Shown here: piece after piece, positions 16,396 to 26,415 of the stretch | Layout: the number at the start of each line of letters is the position of its first letter | Numbering within the stretch: position 1 is the first letter of the stretch | Origin: Acidobacteriota bacterium | Lineage (GTDB): Bacteria > Acidobacteriota > Vicinamibacteria > Vicinamibacterales > SCN-69-37 | Assembly: GCA_009694745.1 (NCBI GenBank) | Contig: SHUF01000007.1 | Location: 1-64,000 of the forward strand | Direction: 5' to 3' | Length of the DNA stretch: 64,000 nucleotides | Translations under genes and position numbers: made by a program | Notes under the pieces: model-generated | Told to the model about the DNA's origin: nothing | Seen by the model: the letters and a program-made list of their open reading frames with translations, nothing else | Database searches by the model: none

Positions 16396-17693
16396 TACTT
16401 CGCCCCGTCGCGCTGTAACCGGGCGAGCAACACGGCCATACGTTTGGTCATCGACGGTAGCGTGCGCAAGTCGGCCATTTCGTTGACGGTGTGCCCACCG
16501 CTCCCCATCAACCCGACGCCATCCAGAATCATGCGGGCGTGTGCCGCGATGAACGACACGTCAGCCGCGCCGGCCTTGTCGGGGTCAACCGCCACCACCT
16601 GGCCCGCACCCACATCCACACTCCCCCGGCTATACATCGTCAGCAGGCGTTCGTTGCCAGGCGTCGGGGCCAGCGGCGGATACCCATCGTCAAACGTCAG
16701 CGTCGCGCTCGTTTGCGGCAGTGACTGCGCAACGATGTCCTGCATCGTCTTCTTGGCGGCCACGAACTGCTCCTGCGACAGCGCACGCAGGTCGCCCGCC
16801 ACCACGGTATATTCGGCAATGACGTTGCCCTTGCCAAAGCCGGTGCCCCTCGATGTCGGCGCGTCAAACTCCACCGATGTGCCACCGAGAATCACCCCGG
16901 GATTAAACGTCAGATGAGGCTGGCCGGCGAGCTTCTCTCGAAACGCATTCAGAATGCGCGCGGCCTCAAACACCGCACCGTACCCATTCTCGGCATTGAA
17001 GATCTGCGACGAGTGCGCCGGCTTGCCCTTCACCCGCAACTCCCAACTCGTCGTGCCGCGCCTGGCGATGACCGCCGTGGCTGGATTGCTCGCGCCATCC
17101 TCGAATCCGATCGCCACATCCGCTCCCTGCGCCGCTTTGACGAGCGCCGTGCGTGAGGTGGCGAGCGGCCGCCCTGCGGACTCTTCATCACCGGTCATCA
17201 CCACCACGATGTTCATGGACTTCAGGAGGCCCACCGACTGCAGCGCCTTCAGGGCCTGGAGCATGACGACGTTGCCGCCTTTCATGTCGGTGATGCCGGG
17301 CCCTTTGGCGGCAATGGCGCTGACGCGTTCAAACTTCTGGAAGGGACTGTCGGCCTCGAACACCGTGTCGAGATGGCCGATCAAGAGCATGCGTGGCCCC
17401 GGGCCCGGATGGTCCGCCACCAGATGACCCGCGCGGCCGAACGGCGTGCCATCCACCCACTCCGTTGTGAAGCCGAGCGCATCGAACTCCTGTCGAAACG
17501 CGGCGCCGACCGCGCGCACACCGGCGAAGTTCATCGTGCCGCTGTTGATGTTGACGACACGTTCAAGCAACGCGAGCGCCCGATCGTTGTCGGCATCAAC
17601 GAAGGTCGTGAGGGCGCGTTCCTCAAGACTGAGGGTTCCTGCCTGCGGCAGCAGACCGGCAAGAGCGAATGCGAGTAACAGTCGAACAGGCAT
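16395..17693 (-). CDS. Secreted M20-family metallopeptidase (carboxypeptidase G2-like)
   Basis: A 432-residue exported zinc peptidase; signal peptide in residues 1-20. Zinc site motifs are LLIGHLDTVFE (His-x-Asp), PGITDMKGGNVVML (bridging Asp), MTGDEESAG (catalytic Glu pair) and a C-terminal HTVNEMADL His. The order and the FxRxSAIAAKGPG segment resemble carboxypeptidase G2, which removes C-terminal glutamate. Probably periplasmic peptide or acyl-amino-acid hydrolysis. First gene of the operon with glutathione peroxidase and sixA. TAGGAT at 17700-17705 is 6 nt before ATG, no ribosome site. Confidence 0.9.
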   Translation of the reverse strand: MPVRLLLAFALAGLLPQAGTLSLEERALTTFVDADNDRALALLERVVNINSGTMNFAGVRAVGAAFRQEFDALGFTTEWVDGTPFGRAGHLVADHPGPGPRMLLIGHLDTVFEADSPFQKFERVSAIAAKGPGITDMKGGNVVMLQALKALQSVGLLKSMNIVVVMTGDEESAGRPLATSRTALVKAAQGADVAIGFEDGASNPATAVIARRGTTSWELRVKGKPAHSSQIFNAENGYGAVFEAARILNAFREKLAGQPHLTFNPGVILGGTSVEFDAPTSRGTGFGKGNVIAEYTVVAGDLRALSQEQFVAAKKTMQDIVAQSLPQTSATLTFDDGYPPLAPTPGNERLLTMYSRGSVDVGAGQVVAVDPDKAGAADVSFIAAHARMILDGVGLMGSGGHTVNEMADLRTLPSMTKRMAVLLARLQRDGAK

Positions 17694-17699
17694 GGGTTG

Positions 17700-17705
17700 A
17701 TCCTA
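17700..17705 (-). promoter_or_regulatory. -10-like TAGGAT, 6 nt before M20 start
   Basis: Minus-strand TAGGAT with exactly 6 bases to the ATG at 17693. The same hexamer and spacing precede the DSD1-type gene (2771-2776) and the ABC-F gene (38884-38889). Confidence 0.45.
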
Positions 17706-17715
17706 TCCCGTCACG

Positions 17716-20094
17716 TCAGAACTTCCACTCAAAGCCGAGAATCGGGAACAACCCTTGCTGCTCCTGAAAGCGCACCGTGTTGGTGCGCCGATTCCATGTG
17801 TAGGCGGAAAAATTTATGCGGTTCGTGATGTTCTGGATGCCGGCAAAGAGCACAAACGGGCGCTTCCACGCGAACGTCCGCTGGACGCGCAGGTCCAGGC
17901 GGAAGTACGCAGGCGCACGTTCGGCGTTCACACGCGACAGATCGAAGATGCCACGGCCAACACTTGCCGACAACGCTGCGTCGAATGGCGTATACGGCCG
18001 GCCCCCGAGCCAGGAGGCCCGCGAGGACGCGAGCCACTTCGGAGTCAGATTCACGCCGCCGGTCACATTCACCACAAACGGGTAGTCAAACGACCCCGGC
18101 CTCAGCTTGCCCTCAAAGCCGGCCTGCTCGGACCTAGCCACGGAGACATTCGCCTGGCCGTACCAACGACCGCCGGGGGCTTTTTCAATGAACGCTTCAA
18201 GGCCAAACGCGCGACCTCGCCCTTCGCTGGCCATCGGGAACAACACCTCTCGCACATTGAATGTGTCTCCCACATTCGCCAGCGACAGCGTCGGGAATTG
18301 CGTGGAGACGGGATAGTCGGCGTACCGTTTGTAGTAACCCTCCAGGGTCACCCGCACCGAATCTGTCGGCAGATAGGTGACGCCCGATACGACGTGTTCC
18401 GACTTGAACGGCTTCAATCGCTCGTTTTCCGGGAACGCCGCCAGGAACAGGAAGAAGGGTTGCTGGTAGTACTGACCGTAGCTCGCGTTCCAGGTCATGC
18501 GGTCATTGACCCTGAAGCTGGCCCCGGCACGTGGACTCAGCCGTGTGTGGCCGATGTACTGGTAATGGTCCAGCCGGCCGCCCCACGTCAGATTCAGCCG
18601 CGGCGTGACGTCCATCGTCCCCTGCAGGTAGGCACCGCTCTGGTAGGCCGTGAACGAGCGATCCAACGTGAAGGCGTTGAGGCCGGGCTGCACTGAGAAG
18701 GGACTGTCGTCGCCGAGTGGAGAGCCGATGTCGTAGTTCAGACGGAACATCTTGACGCTGCCGCCCACCTGTATCTTGTTCCTGCGGCCCATCATGGTGG
18801 CGTAGGTGGTCAGGTCGTACTTGAAGGTCGTTTCACTCTCGCGTGAACCTTCTGTAAAGACCAGTGGCCCCTGATCGATGATCTCTTCGACGGGAACGCC
18901 AGGCGCCGGAACGCCGTCGCGCACGAGGTCCTTGACCGTGGACGTGACCGACGCTTCGGAGTGAGTGACGCTCAGCAGGCCGACGCCGCGCGTCCCGAAC
19001 ACGCGCTGCCAGTTCAGGCCTGTGGCACTGCGCCATCCCTGATACCGAATGTCAAAGTCAGCCAACCCCTCGTCCGGATCGGTGTTCTCCGTCAGCCCCA
19101 GCCGGATGCGATCGACGCCGCTCACATTCACCAGCCACAATCGGTCGAATGGCGTGACGTCGTACACGGCCTTTGCGTTCAGCGTGTAGAGGACCGGCAC
19201 TCCGCCGAACCCGACGTCCTTTGTGAACACGTCCAGAAAACTCCGTCGCGCAGACACCACCCAGGAGCCGCGCCCCTTGCTGAGTGGCCCCTCGAAGATG
19301 GCGCCCGCACCGGCAAACCCAAGTGTCGCGCGGCCGCGCACCCGTTCGCGGTCTCCTTCGCGTTGCGCGATCTGCAGCACACTGGACACGCGGTTGATGT
19401 AGGGCGCGGGATAACCGCCTGTCAGAAACGTCACGTCCTGGATCAGTTCCGTATCGAGGATGCTCACTGTGCCACCCGCAGACGCGAAATTTGCAAACGC
19501 GTTGATATTCGGAATTTCGATGTTGTCGACAATGAAGAGGTTCTCGAGTGGACTACCTCCGCGAACGATGATGTCGTTGCGGAAGTCGTTGGTGCCGATG
19601 ACAACCCCGGGGAGCGTCTGGAGGTACCGCGACACATCCTGGAGCGCCCCTGCGTTTTCGCGAATCTGGATCGGACGGATGAGGAAACCCGACGTCTTGA
19701 CTTCCTCGGAGGTGACAAACGCGGGAGCGGTGACCGTCACCGTCTGCTGCACGGCCGACGCGGGAGGCAACACGATCTCGACGATCGCATCCAGTCCGGC
19801 GCGCACGTCGATCGGCTCGCTCGTGAACGGCGGTTCTCCCGGGGGCGTGATCTCCAGCCGGTAGGCACCCGAACGAACGTCTGCGAGGCGGAACTTCCCT
19901 GTTTCGTCGGAGAGCACACAACGAATGGAATCCACCAGGCACACCGTGACCGCCAGGCCCGGCTTCTTGTCATGGGTGATGACTACCCCGGCGATCGCAC
20001 CGGTGCCCGTGGTGTCCTGGGCGTTCGTTTCTACTGGAGAGAAAAAAATGCCGAGAAAGAAGACCGTCAAGCATAAAACGTTACAGCGGCTCAT
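17716..20094 (-). CDS. TonB-dependent outer membrane receptor with carboxypeptidase-regulatory-like domain
   Basis: A 792-residue receptor. Signal peptide (residues 1-25, ending TNAQ), an N-terminal beta-sandwich regulatory-like domain (GAIAGVVITHDKKPGLAVTV to about residue 120), then the plug: LQDVSRYLQTLPGVVIGTND, IIVRGGSPLENLFIVDNIE and the later barrel strands ending in FPILGFEWKF with the terminal aromatic residue expected of outer membrane barrels. Imports an unknown large nutrient using TonB energy. Transcribed alone, between the M20 operon and ydbT. Substrate cannot be predicted; no SusD-like partner is nearby. Confidence 0.92.
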   Translation of the reverse strand: MSRCNVLCLTVFFLGIFFSPVETNAQDTTGTGAIAGVVITHDKKPGLAVTVCLVDSIRCVLSDETGKFRLADVRSGAYRLEITPPGEPPFTSEPIDVRAGLDAIVEIVLPPASAVQQTVTVTAPAFVTSEEVKTSGFLIRPIQIRENAGALQDVSRYLQTLPGVVIGTNDFRNDIIVRGGSPLENLFIVDNIEIPNINAFANFASAGGTVSILDTELIQDVTFLTGGYPAPYINRVSSVLQIAQREGDRERVRGRATLGFAGAGAIFEGPLSKGRGSWVVSARRSFLDVFTKDVGFGGVPVLYTLNAKAVYDVTPFDRLWLVNVSGVDRIRLGLTENTDPDEGLADFDIRYQGWRSATGLNWQRVFGTRGVGLLSVTHSEASVTSTVKDLVRDGVPAPGVPVEEIIDQGPLVFTEGSRESETTFKYDLTTYATMMGRRNKIQVGGSVKMFRLNYDIGSPLGDDSPFSVQPGLNAFTLDRSFTAYQSGAYLQGTMDVTPRLNLTWGGRLDHYQYIGHTRLSPRAGASFRVNDRMTWNASYGQYYQQPFFLFLAAFPENERLKPFKSEHVVSGVTYLPTDSVRVTLEGYYKRYADYPVSTQFPTLSLANVGDTFNVREVLFPMASEGRGRAFGLEAFIEKAPGGRWYGQANVSVARSEQAGFEGKLRPGSFDYPFVVNVTGGVNLTPKWLASSRASWLGGRPYTPFDAALSASVGRGIFDLSRVNAERAPAYFRLDLRVQRTFAWKRPFVLFAGIQNITNRINFSAYTWNRRTNTVRFQEQQGLFPILGFEWKF

Positions 20095-20114
20095 ACATCA
20101 AACGAATACGACCG

Positions 20115-21581
20115 CTACCATCGGAAAGTTGTGCTCGCAGCCTCACGCGCCAGCGCCACGCGCGCGTCCTCGGCGATGGGGCGAGAGAGGTACGGAATGT
20201 CGATGCGGTGCGCGCCGGCACCGGCGGTATCCACGCGAAGGCAGGCCATGGACCAGCGCCGATCGAACGGCGACTCTTCGAGATCCACCACCTGGATCTT
20301 GTCGAGTGGCACGACTGTCACGGCGCGGCGAATCCAGCCGCTCTTGAATGCCATGACGCGGTCGGTACGCGCCCAGCCGAGGCTCCTGACGTAGAGCCGC
20401 GCCGACACCACCCACCACACAGCCAGCAGTAGGCCGACGCCGGCCGCCCAGAGACCACCCAGCCACGGCGCGGTCGCGCCGCCCACGACACCGGCCCATA
20501 TCAGCGCGACGTTGCGGCGCCGCCGGAATCCGCGGGAGTCCACCGGCTGCCAGTTGAGAACCGACAGGTCGGCCTCGGGCAGCACCTCGGCCACAAATGC
20601 CGGCAGGGCACTCATCTTGATGATCGGCGCGATCCACTCGCGTTCGGTGGCCGATCGGCCACTGGGACTTCCGCCAGCCGTCTCTACTCTGACCGATGCA
20701 CGGCCGGCCCACAGGTGGCCGGGGCCCCTGAAGATCTTGACCGCCTGCACCCGACGCAGGGGAATCGTGGCCGTCACGCGCGTCAATGCGCCGTATGTGA
20801 TGAGCAGGTCACCACTGCGTCGAGCCAGTGAAAACCCGTGCAGGCGCACCATGGCCCACACCATCGAGAGGACGGGTGCGATGACAAACAAGCCGACCAG
20901 GACGGATGCATATATCGGCCACGCCGTGGAGTCCCAGCCCTCGAAGCGGTCCCACACACCGGACTCAAAGAGCAGTCCCCACGCGGCGCCAATCACCACC
21001 CACCCGCGGTTATCCAGCAGTCCGGCCAGGGCCAGCTCTCGGGGCGGCAATTGCAGCAGGGTCCGTGCTTCGCGCACTTGCGGCATCGGCGCCGCCACGG
21101 ATCCGTCGGCGCCCGGTTCGGCGGCCGCGACGCCAGGCTCGAATGGCCGGCCCTCGAACACACGCTGCCGCATTTCATCGAGCGCGGCGAATGGCAGCAC
21201 ACTCAGCGTCGCCTCCGCTTCGCCACCGGTGCCGGTCTGCACCTTCACGTCCACCACGCCGAACCACCGGTGCAGCACGTTCTGTACGGCGTCCACGCTC
21301 TGGATGCGCGCATACGGGATGTGGCGCTCGTTCCTGAAAATGATGCCCGTGCGCACGACAAGCTCCGTGGCGTCGTAGCGATACGTGGAAGACAGGTATC
21401 GGGCCACGGCCGCAATGGCACCGGGCACCAGGAACACGAACAGGAATCGCTCGACGCTGTTGCCGCGGCTCGTCGTCATCGTGGCGAACAGGGCGGGCAA
21501 TAGGAAGTTGCGCAGCTCACCCCCGAGCGCGAACAACACCGTCAGCGGATGAAACCGCTGATTGGGATTGTTAGACGGCAT
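20115..21581 (-). CDS. ydbT: Membrane protein with repeated bacterial PH domains (YdbT-like)
   Basis: A 488-residue membrane protein with several bPH2 domains (Bacillus YdbT type). Visible repeated blocks: RYDATELVVRTGIIFRNERHIPYARIQSVD (first), GDLLITYGALTRVTATIPLRRVQAVK (second) and TDRVMAFKSGWIRRAVTVVPLDKIQVVD (third), each followed by W or F and RVDTAG-like strands, separated by transmembrane helices. Role in membrane stress is suggested for Bacillus homologues, otherwise unknown. Start chosen at 21581 (MPSNNPNQRFHPLTVLF), overlapping the end of ydbS by 11 bases. Confidence 0.85.
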   Translation of the reverse strand: MPSNNPNQRFHPLTVLFALGGELRNFLLPALFATMTTSRGNSVERFLFVFLVPGAIAAVARYLSSTYRYDATELVVRTGIIFRNERHIPYARIQSVDAVQNVLHRWFGVVDVKVQTGTGGEAEATLSVLPFAALDEMRQRVFEGRPFEPGVAAAEPGADGSVAAPMPQVREARTLLQLPPRELALAGLLDNRGWVVIGAAWGLLFESGVWDRFEGWDSTAWPIYASVLVGLFVIAPVLSMVWAMVRLHGFSLARRSGDLLITYGALTRVTATIPLRRVQAVKIFRGPGHLWAGRASVRVETAGGSPSGRSATEREWIAPIIKMSALPAFVAEVLPEADLSVLNWQPVDSRGFRRRRNVALIWAGVVGGATAPWLGGLWAAGVGLLLAVWWVVSARLYVRSLGWARTDRVMAFKSGWIRRAVTVVPLDKIQVVDLEESPFDRRWSMACLRVDTAGAGAHRIDIPYLSRPIAEDARVALAREAASTTFRW

Positions 21582-22071
21582 CGCGTCCATCGCGCGGCAG
21601 CAACTGGTCGCGCAGCGCCAGCGCATCCTCCCGGCTCAATCCTGCCAGCGCCACCTGGGCATGCTCTGTGCCCGCGGTATGGACGATGAGTGTGCTGAGG
21701 CCGTGGCTGCGTTCGATGGGCCCCTGCGACACGTCGGTGTGCTGCACCCGGGTGTGCGGCACGTTGATCACGCGGCGCCAGATCACGCCGCGCCGAATCT
21801 CCAGACCCTCGGTATCCAGCCGGTAGGACGCATGCGCGTACGCCCGGCGGGGCCAGACCCAGAGCCACCAGGCCAGCAGGCCCGAACCGGCGAGCCACGC
21901 GCCTGCGCCAAGTCCCGCCATCATCCACGACGCGCCAACCGCCAATCCCAGCGACCCGAACGCCAGCAATGCGATGGCCGAAAGGATGCCGGCCGTGATC
22001 AACCCGGTAATCTGCTGTACGTGCACAAATCGGGGGTCGAGGCGATGGAAGCCATCAGGGAGCATTTCCAC
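21571..22071 (-). CDS. ydbS: Membrane PH-domain protein (YdbS-like)
   Basis: A 166-residue protein with the YdbS plan: short N-terminus FHRLDPRFVHVQQITG, two membrane helices (about residues 25-70), then one bPH2 domain ASYRLDTEGLEIRRGVIWRR to QHTDVSQGPIERSHGLSTL. YdbS and YdbT are encoded as a pair in many bacteria. The start is GTG 22071 or ATG 22065. Only about 20 bases separate it from the homologous start of a truncated gene on the other strand, so its original promoter may be gone. Confidence 0.87.
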   Translation of the reverse strand: MEMLPDGFHRLDPRFVHVQQITGLITAGILSAIALLAFGSLGLAVGASWMMAGLGAGAWLAGSGLLAWWLWVWPRRAYAHASYRLDTEGLEIRRGVIWRRVINVPHTRVQHTDVSQGPIERSHGLSTLIVHTAGTEHAQVALAGLSREDALALRDQLLPRDGRDAV

Positions 22072-22086
22072 CGATTATTCCACCAT

Positions 22087-22812
22087 TGTTCCGCTTCGAT
22101 CCGCGCCGCCGCCGTGCAGGTCCCGGTGATTGGCTCGCTGAACGGCACGTCGCCCGAAGGATGGCTCGACTATGCCCGGCTGATTCAGGACGCCGGCGCC
22201 GATGCGCTGGAGCTGAACTTCTATCATGTCGTAACCGATCCGAATCAGGACGGCGCGGCACTGGAGCAACGGCTGCTGGACGTGGTCCGGGCCGTCAAGG
22301 CCCACGTGCGAATCCCGGTTGCGATCAAGCTTTCGCCGTTTTATTCTTCGTTCGCGAACCTGGCTCATCAGCTCGACGACGCGGGCGCGAGCGGACTGGT
22401 GCTGTTCAACCGGTTCTACCAGCCCGATATCGACCCGGACGCGCTTGACGCGGTCCCGCGCCTTCAGCTGTCGGATTCCGGTGACCTGCTGTTACGGTTG
22501 CGCTGGCTCGCCATTCTCTCGGGGCGCGTCCGCGCGTCGCTTGCGGCCACCGGCGGGGCCCATACCTGCATCGACACCGTGAAAGCGGTGATGGCCGGAG
22601 CGCACGCGGTGCAGATGGTGGCCGCGCTCCTGCTGCACGGGCCGAGTCACCTCGCGAAGATCAGACGGGAACTGTCGCATTGGCTCGAAGTGCGGGAGTA
22701 TGAATCCCTCGAACAGGCGCAAGGCAGCATGAGCCTGTTGCGCTGCCCCAACCCCGAGGCATTCGAACGCGGGAACTACATGAAGGTATTGCAGACCTGG
22801 CGAGCGCGCTAG
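22087..22812 (+). pseudogene. 5'-truncated dihydroorotate dehydrogenase-like gene
   Basis: The plus-strand frame ending at TAG 22810-22812 encodes about 240 residues: VPVIGSLNGTSPEGWLDYAR, AGADALELNFYHV, IPVAIKLSPFYSSFANLA, TGGAHTCIDTVKAVMAGAHA and a final VLQTWRAR. This is the C-terminal two thirds of a dihydroorotate dehydrogenase-like (FMN TIM-barrel) protein of about 330 residues. The family N-terminus (strand beta-1 and the first FMN-binding loop) is absent; instead the frame runs back into the antisense of ydbS. No plausible start codon with ribosome site is seen. Most likely a deletion or inversion fused this fragment to the ydbS start. Confidence 0.8.
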
Positions 22813-22824
22813 ACGCGACGCTGT

Positions 22825-25800
22825 CTACCAGCGCGTGCCGAAGCGCACCTTGACCTGCAGTGTCTCGCGGCGCCCGCTCTTGAGGGTCCACACAAACACC
22901 AGGTTGTATTCACCCACGTAGCCCGGTGTGGACTGCCACATGAACCGGCCGGCGGCGCGGGCGAGGAACGAGCCCACAGGCAGCGGCGTCAGGATGCCGT
23001 GCTGCACCACATAGCCGTCCCACACGTCGCCCGACATGGTGCGCGGCAGCGCCAGTTCCACGCGCTCAAACTCGCGAGCCGTGATCCGCGCAACCCCTTG
23101 CTGTACCGGTGCAGACCGCAACTTCGCCTTCATGTCCATGCCGAGGCGTATAGGCACCGTCGGGGCGATCCGTTCGAGAGGGCGCAGGCTGGCGAGTGTG
23201 TGTCCCAAATCTTGCCCCACGGGGTTCACGCGAATGACGGCCTCGGGATCGGTGTCAGCGCTGAATGGGTTGGCCCCGCCGTTGGTGATGACGAAGTTTC
23301 GGCTGCCGATGCCTTCGGTGCGTCCCGCGCTGTCACTGACACCCCAGGCGATCGAGTGGGGGCCATTGCTGTAGCCGCTCGTGTTGATGACGAACGCACC
23401 AATCGGGCCTCGGCCCGAGTCGAGGTTGCGGAACCGAGTCGGGTTTGACGTGCGCGTGGTTCCGGGCGCCTGCGGCGTGGGGTTACCGAACAGGTTGGCC
23501 ACGTCATCGTTGCAGAAGGCGCCAGCAGGCACGGGATTCCCCACGCTGCCGCGGCACTGGTTGTAGCCGACGTTCCCAACGGGCACGCCGTCAATGTAAA
23601 CCGTCATCGTCGATCCGTTGAGGGGGACGATGATGTCGCCCGCGCCGGCGGTGGTGTTCGTGTCGGGCGTCAGCACCCATCCGAAGTTCGCGTAGTAGCC
23701 GCCTGTGGCCCCACCCTGCTGGGGCGTGTCGATCGATCCGAAGGGCTTCGCAAGCGTGTCGTTCGACATCGAGAAGGAGGTCGGCGAATTGTTGCCAGGT
23801 GAACGGCCGAGCAAGGTCTGCGTGCCCTGTGTGTCGGTGGCGATGGCATAGAGGGTCAACGGACCCTGACCGCCGAAGCCGGCCTGGTTGGGCACGTGCG
23901 GCAGCATGTTTGTGAGCAGCAGGTAACCCCAGCCGGCCATGTTGGCATTCGGGAAGTTCGGGTAGCCCGCCTCGACGTCGGGCCGAGCACCAGGCACAAA
24001 CGCCGCGTCGCCGACAAACACCATGTTGATGCCCAGCTTCATCAGGCAGTTGGCCTGAATATCGAAGCCCAGGCAATTGCGATAGATCTTGACGCTGGCC
24101 ACGCCCATGTCGTCGAGCGCCCAACCGGTCACACCGATGGCGCCCTGCACGCCGCCGGCGCCCTGGGACGGAGTGTCCACCTGGCCGAACGGCGGTGCGG
24201 CCGTGGTGCTGGGCGGCGTGATGGTGACACCAAGCTGGACGTACTGCGCTGCATTTGACGTCGAGCCTGGAAAAATCGGGCTGACACGAAGGACCACACC
24301 GAGCGGTGTGGACCCGGTGGACAGCGGCAACATCGACGAGTCTCTGAGCTGCACGGTGAAGGAGCCGGAGCCGGAACCGGTGGTCGCCGACAACTGGATG
24401 TAGCCCAATGTGTTCGTGCACATCGTCGGGCTGTTTGGGTCGTAGGTCTGGCAGACATCCACGGCCCAGTCCACGGGCGACGAACCGCCGACCTGTGTCA
24501 CCGTGATGGTCTGTGGAGGCGTCTTCGACGAAAGGTTCGGCGGAACGAGTGCGCCCGTGTGTTGTCCCGACATGCTCATGTCGGTGCGGTTGAGCACCAG
24601 TCTGGGCGCGGGCGTGTTTGTGGCAGACGGGTCATAGACCACGGGCCACTGCGAGAAGTTGAACAGGGTCGGCGCCGTATCCCCCGGCGTGATGAGGCCG
24701 GCGCAAATAAAGTAGAGCGCCCCCGACGTGAGGCCAGGCGTCGGCGTGAACCACGTGAAGGCGCCGGAGTCGAGTGCCGGGTGGGTGCCGGCGTTGGTCA
24801 ACGCGACCGCGCCGACGCTCGTCGCCGCGCAGTTGGTGGTCACCGGCGTCATGGGGGAGGCGTTGCCGGCGCCGGGTGACGTTTCCGGCTTCGTCGGCAC
24901 CGCGTACAGGGCCACTCTCCAGTTTGCGGCCGTCTCCCCGGCAGGATTCACGGCCGGCATCGTGGACGTCCATGAGATGCCAAACGTGCCAGTGGTTTTT
25001 TCGTGTGCGGCGAGCCTGAGCGATGACACCCAGAACTCGGTCGGCGCGGCGAACTCGTGATAGTCGATGCGGAAGTTGTCGATGCCGACGCGATTGAAGG
25101 GGGCGATGCGTGCCGTGGCGCAGCCAACGGGTCCTGACGCGCATTGCACTGCGGTGTTCTGCCAGCCCGTGCGCGAGGGACTCGTGAACACACCGGGGTC
25201 CGATTCAAGCGGAGCCTTGAGCCGATCGGCCAGGTCCACCTGAATACGGTCCAGCGTGTAGCGGGTCGAGAACGAATCCTGGTTCTGGGTCGGGCTCACT
25301 TTCATGTGGCGCAAGACGAGGTCCTGGCTCACGTTTTCAGCGTCGGCCACGACGCTCGGCGTGCCGGAGGTGTTCCAGGTTTCACCGGCGATGTGCCAGA
25401 CGAGGCGCGCAATCGAACCATTGAGGATGTCACGTTCGTGATTGACGCCCATGTCGAACGTCGCCAGCCGGTACCGCGACGCGTCAATGCGCGTGTGCAG
25501 GCCGCGCAGGTCTGAGCGCATCAGGTAACTCTGCGGGTCGTTGGTGCCAAGCCCCTTGAAGACCGTCTTGTTGCCGATGTTCGTAGCGTTGGGCAGCTCC
25601 ATCGGAAGGTTTGTGATCGTGCCCCCGGTGAGGTTCTGGTTGACGTCGATGTCGGCGGTGGAGGTGAAGTCCCACGGGTTGTTCAGCTCAACGGTCGCGA
25701 AGTCGTCGGCAGAGCCCAGCGGGTTCGGCGACGTAAACGTAAACTCCGGGTAGTCACGCACCACATACCGTCCGGTCGAACACGACCGCAGCAGGCGCGA

Positions 25801-26361
25801 AGTAGGTGAATCGGAATTGTTTGCGGTGAACTTGTCGCGCAGGCCGATGTAATACGTGCCGTTCGGCCAGGCTTCAGGGAAGAACTGGAACCCAGAGGCC
25901 TGGGCATACGCGAGCACGGCGTAGTTGCCGTTGACGCCGCAATCGGCCTCGGTGGAAATCACGATGTCGTAGGTGCCGCCGCCGGTCCAGGTGAGCGTCT
26001 TCGCGGTCTCGGCGCCAGGCGCCACCAGGCGCACCCAGTCCACGTCGATCTGGCCCATGACCGAGGCGCCGAAGACGGCCGGGTCGAACCGGATCGAATC
26101 AGCCGTCAACGACGACGTGGCGCCCCAGTTGATGCTGCTGGCATCGGTCGGGTCGTTGACGTTTTTCCAGCGCGCAAACCAGGTGCCCAGTGCCGCAAGG
26201 GCGGCCGGGTTCTTGAGCGGGATCGCGTGGATGACGTAGCGCGCACCTTCCATTGAGCCGCAGGGCGCATTGGAGCCGTTGCAACTGCCAAAGATGGGCG
26301 AGTAGGGCACGCCCACCTGCGCGTTGGCGCTGTTGACCATCGTGATCATGCCGCCGTTCAC
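22825..26361 (-). CDS. Large secreted Ig-like-domain protein, part after an in-frame amber codon
   Basis: About 1178 residues, continuous in frame with 26416-26880 across TAG 26416-26418. The N-terminal part is beta-rich with a discoidin/lectin-like feel (DVDWVRLVAPGAETAKTLTW). The C-terminal third has acidobacterial Ig-like units: FGQVDTPSQGAGGVQGAIGV then VTGWALDDMGVASVKIYRN, and FGSIDTPQQGGATGGYYANF then GWVLTPDTNTT, ending in VDGVPVGNVGYNQCRG. Many Asn/Thr/Pro and few charged residues suit an extracellular protein. GTG 26361 is only the first in-frame start codon after the stop; it is not supported by a ribosome site. Function unknown, probably surface adhesion or polymer binding. Confidence 0.7.
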   Translation of the reverse strand: MNGGMITMVNSANAQVGVPYSPIFGSCNGSNAPCGSMEGARYVIHAIPLKNPAALAALGTWFARWKNVNDPTDASSINWGATSSLTADSIRFDPAVFGASVMGQIDVDWVRLVAPGAETAKTLTWTGGGTYDIVISTEADCGVNGNYAVLAYAQASGFQFFPEAWPNGTYYIGLRDKFTANNSDSPTSRLLRSCSTGRYVVRDYPEFTFTSPNPLGSADDFATVELNNPWDFTSTADIDVNQNLTGGTITNLPMELPNATNIGNKTVFKGLGTNDPQSYLMRSDLRGLHTRIDASRYRLATFDMGVNHERDILNGSIARLVWHIAGETWNTSGTPSVVADAENVSQDLVLRHMKVSPTQNQDSFSTRYTLDRIQVDLADRLKAPLESDPGVFTSPSRTGWQNTAVQCASGPVGCATARIAPFNRVGIDNFRIDYHEFAAPTEFWVSSLRLAAHEKTTGTFGISWTSTMPAVNPAGETAANWRVALYAVPTKPETSPGAGNASPMTPVTTNCAATSVGAVALTNAGTHPALDSGAFTWFTPTPGLTSGALYFICAGLITPGDTAPTLFNFSQWPVVYDPSATNTPAPRLVLNRTDMSMSGQHTGALVPPNLSSKTPPQTITVTQVGGSSPVDWAVDVCQTYDPNSPTMCTNTLGYIQLSATTGSGSGSFTVQLRDSSMLPLSTGSTPLGVVLRVSPIFPGSTSNAAQYVQLGVTITPPSTTAAPPFGQVDTPSQGAGGVQGAIGVTGWALDDMGVASVKIYRNCLGFDIQANCLMKLGINMVFVGDAAFVPGARPDVEAGYPNFPNANMAGWGYLLLTNMLPHVPNQAGFGGQGPLTLYAIATDTQGTQTLLGRSPGNNSPTSFSMSNDTLAKPFGSIDTPQQGGATGGYYANFGWVLTPDTNTTAGAGDIIVPLNGSTMTVYIDGVPVGNVGYNQCRGSVGNPVPAGAFCNDDVANLFGNPTPQAPGTTRTSNPTRFRNLDSGRGPIGAFVINTSGYSNGPHSIAWGVSDSAGRTEGIGSRNFVITNGGANPFSADTDPEAVIRVNPVGQDLGHTLASLRPLERIAPTVPIRLGMDMKAKLRSAPVQQGVARITAREFERVELALPRTMSGDVWDGYVVQHGILTPLPVGSFLARAAGRFMWQSTPGYVGEYNLVFVWTLKSGRRETLQVKVRFGTRW

Positions 26362-26415
26362 GCGGCCGTTCGGATTGGAGTACGAACTGTAAATCGTGTC
26401 GCGGCTCCAGAATAT

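Noticed and set aside
21562-22086. N-terminal extension of the dihydroorotate dehydrogenase-like frame
   Set aside because: It is the antisense of ydbS; the residues do not resemble the enzyme family.
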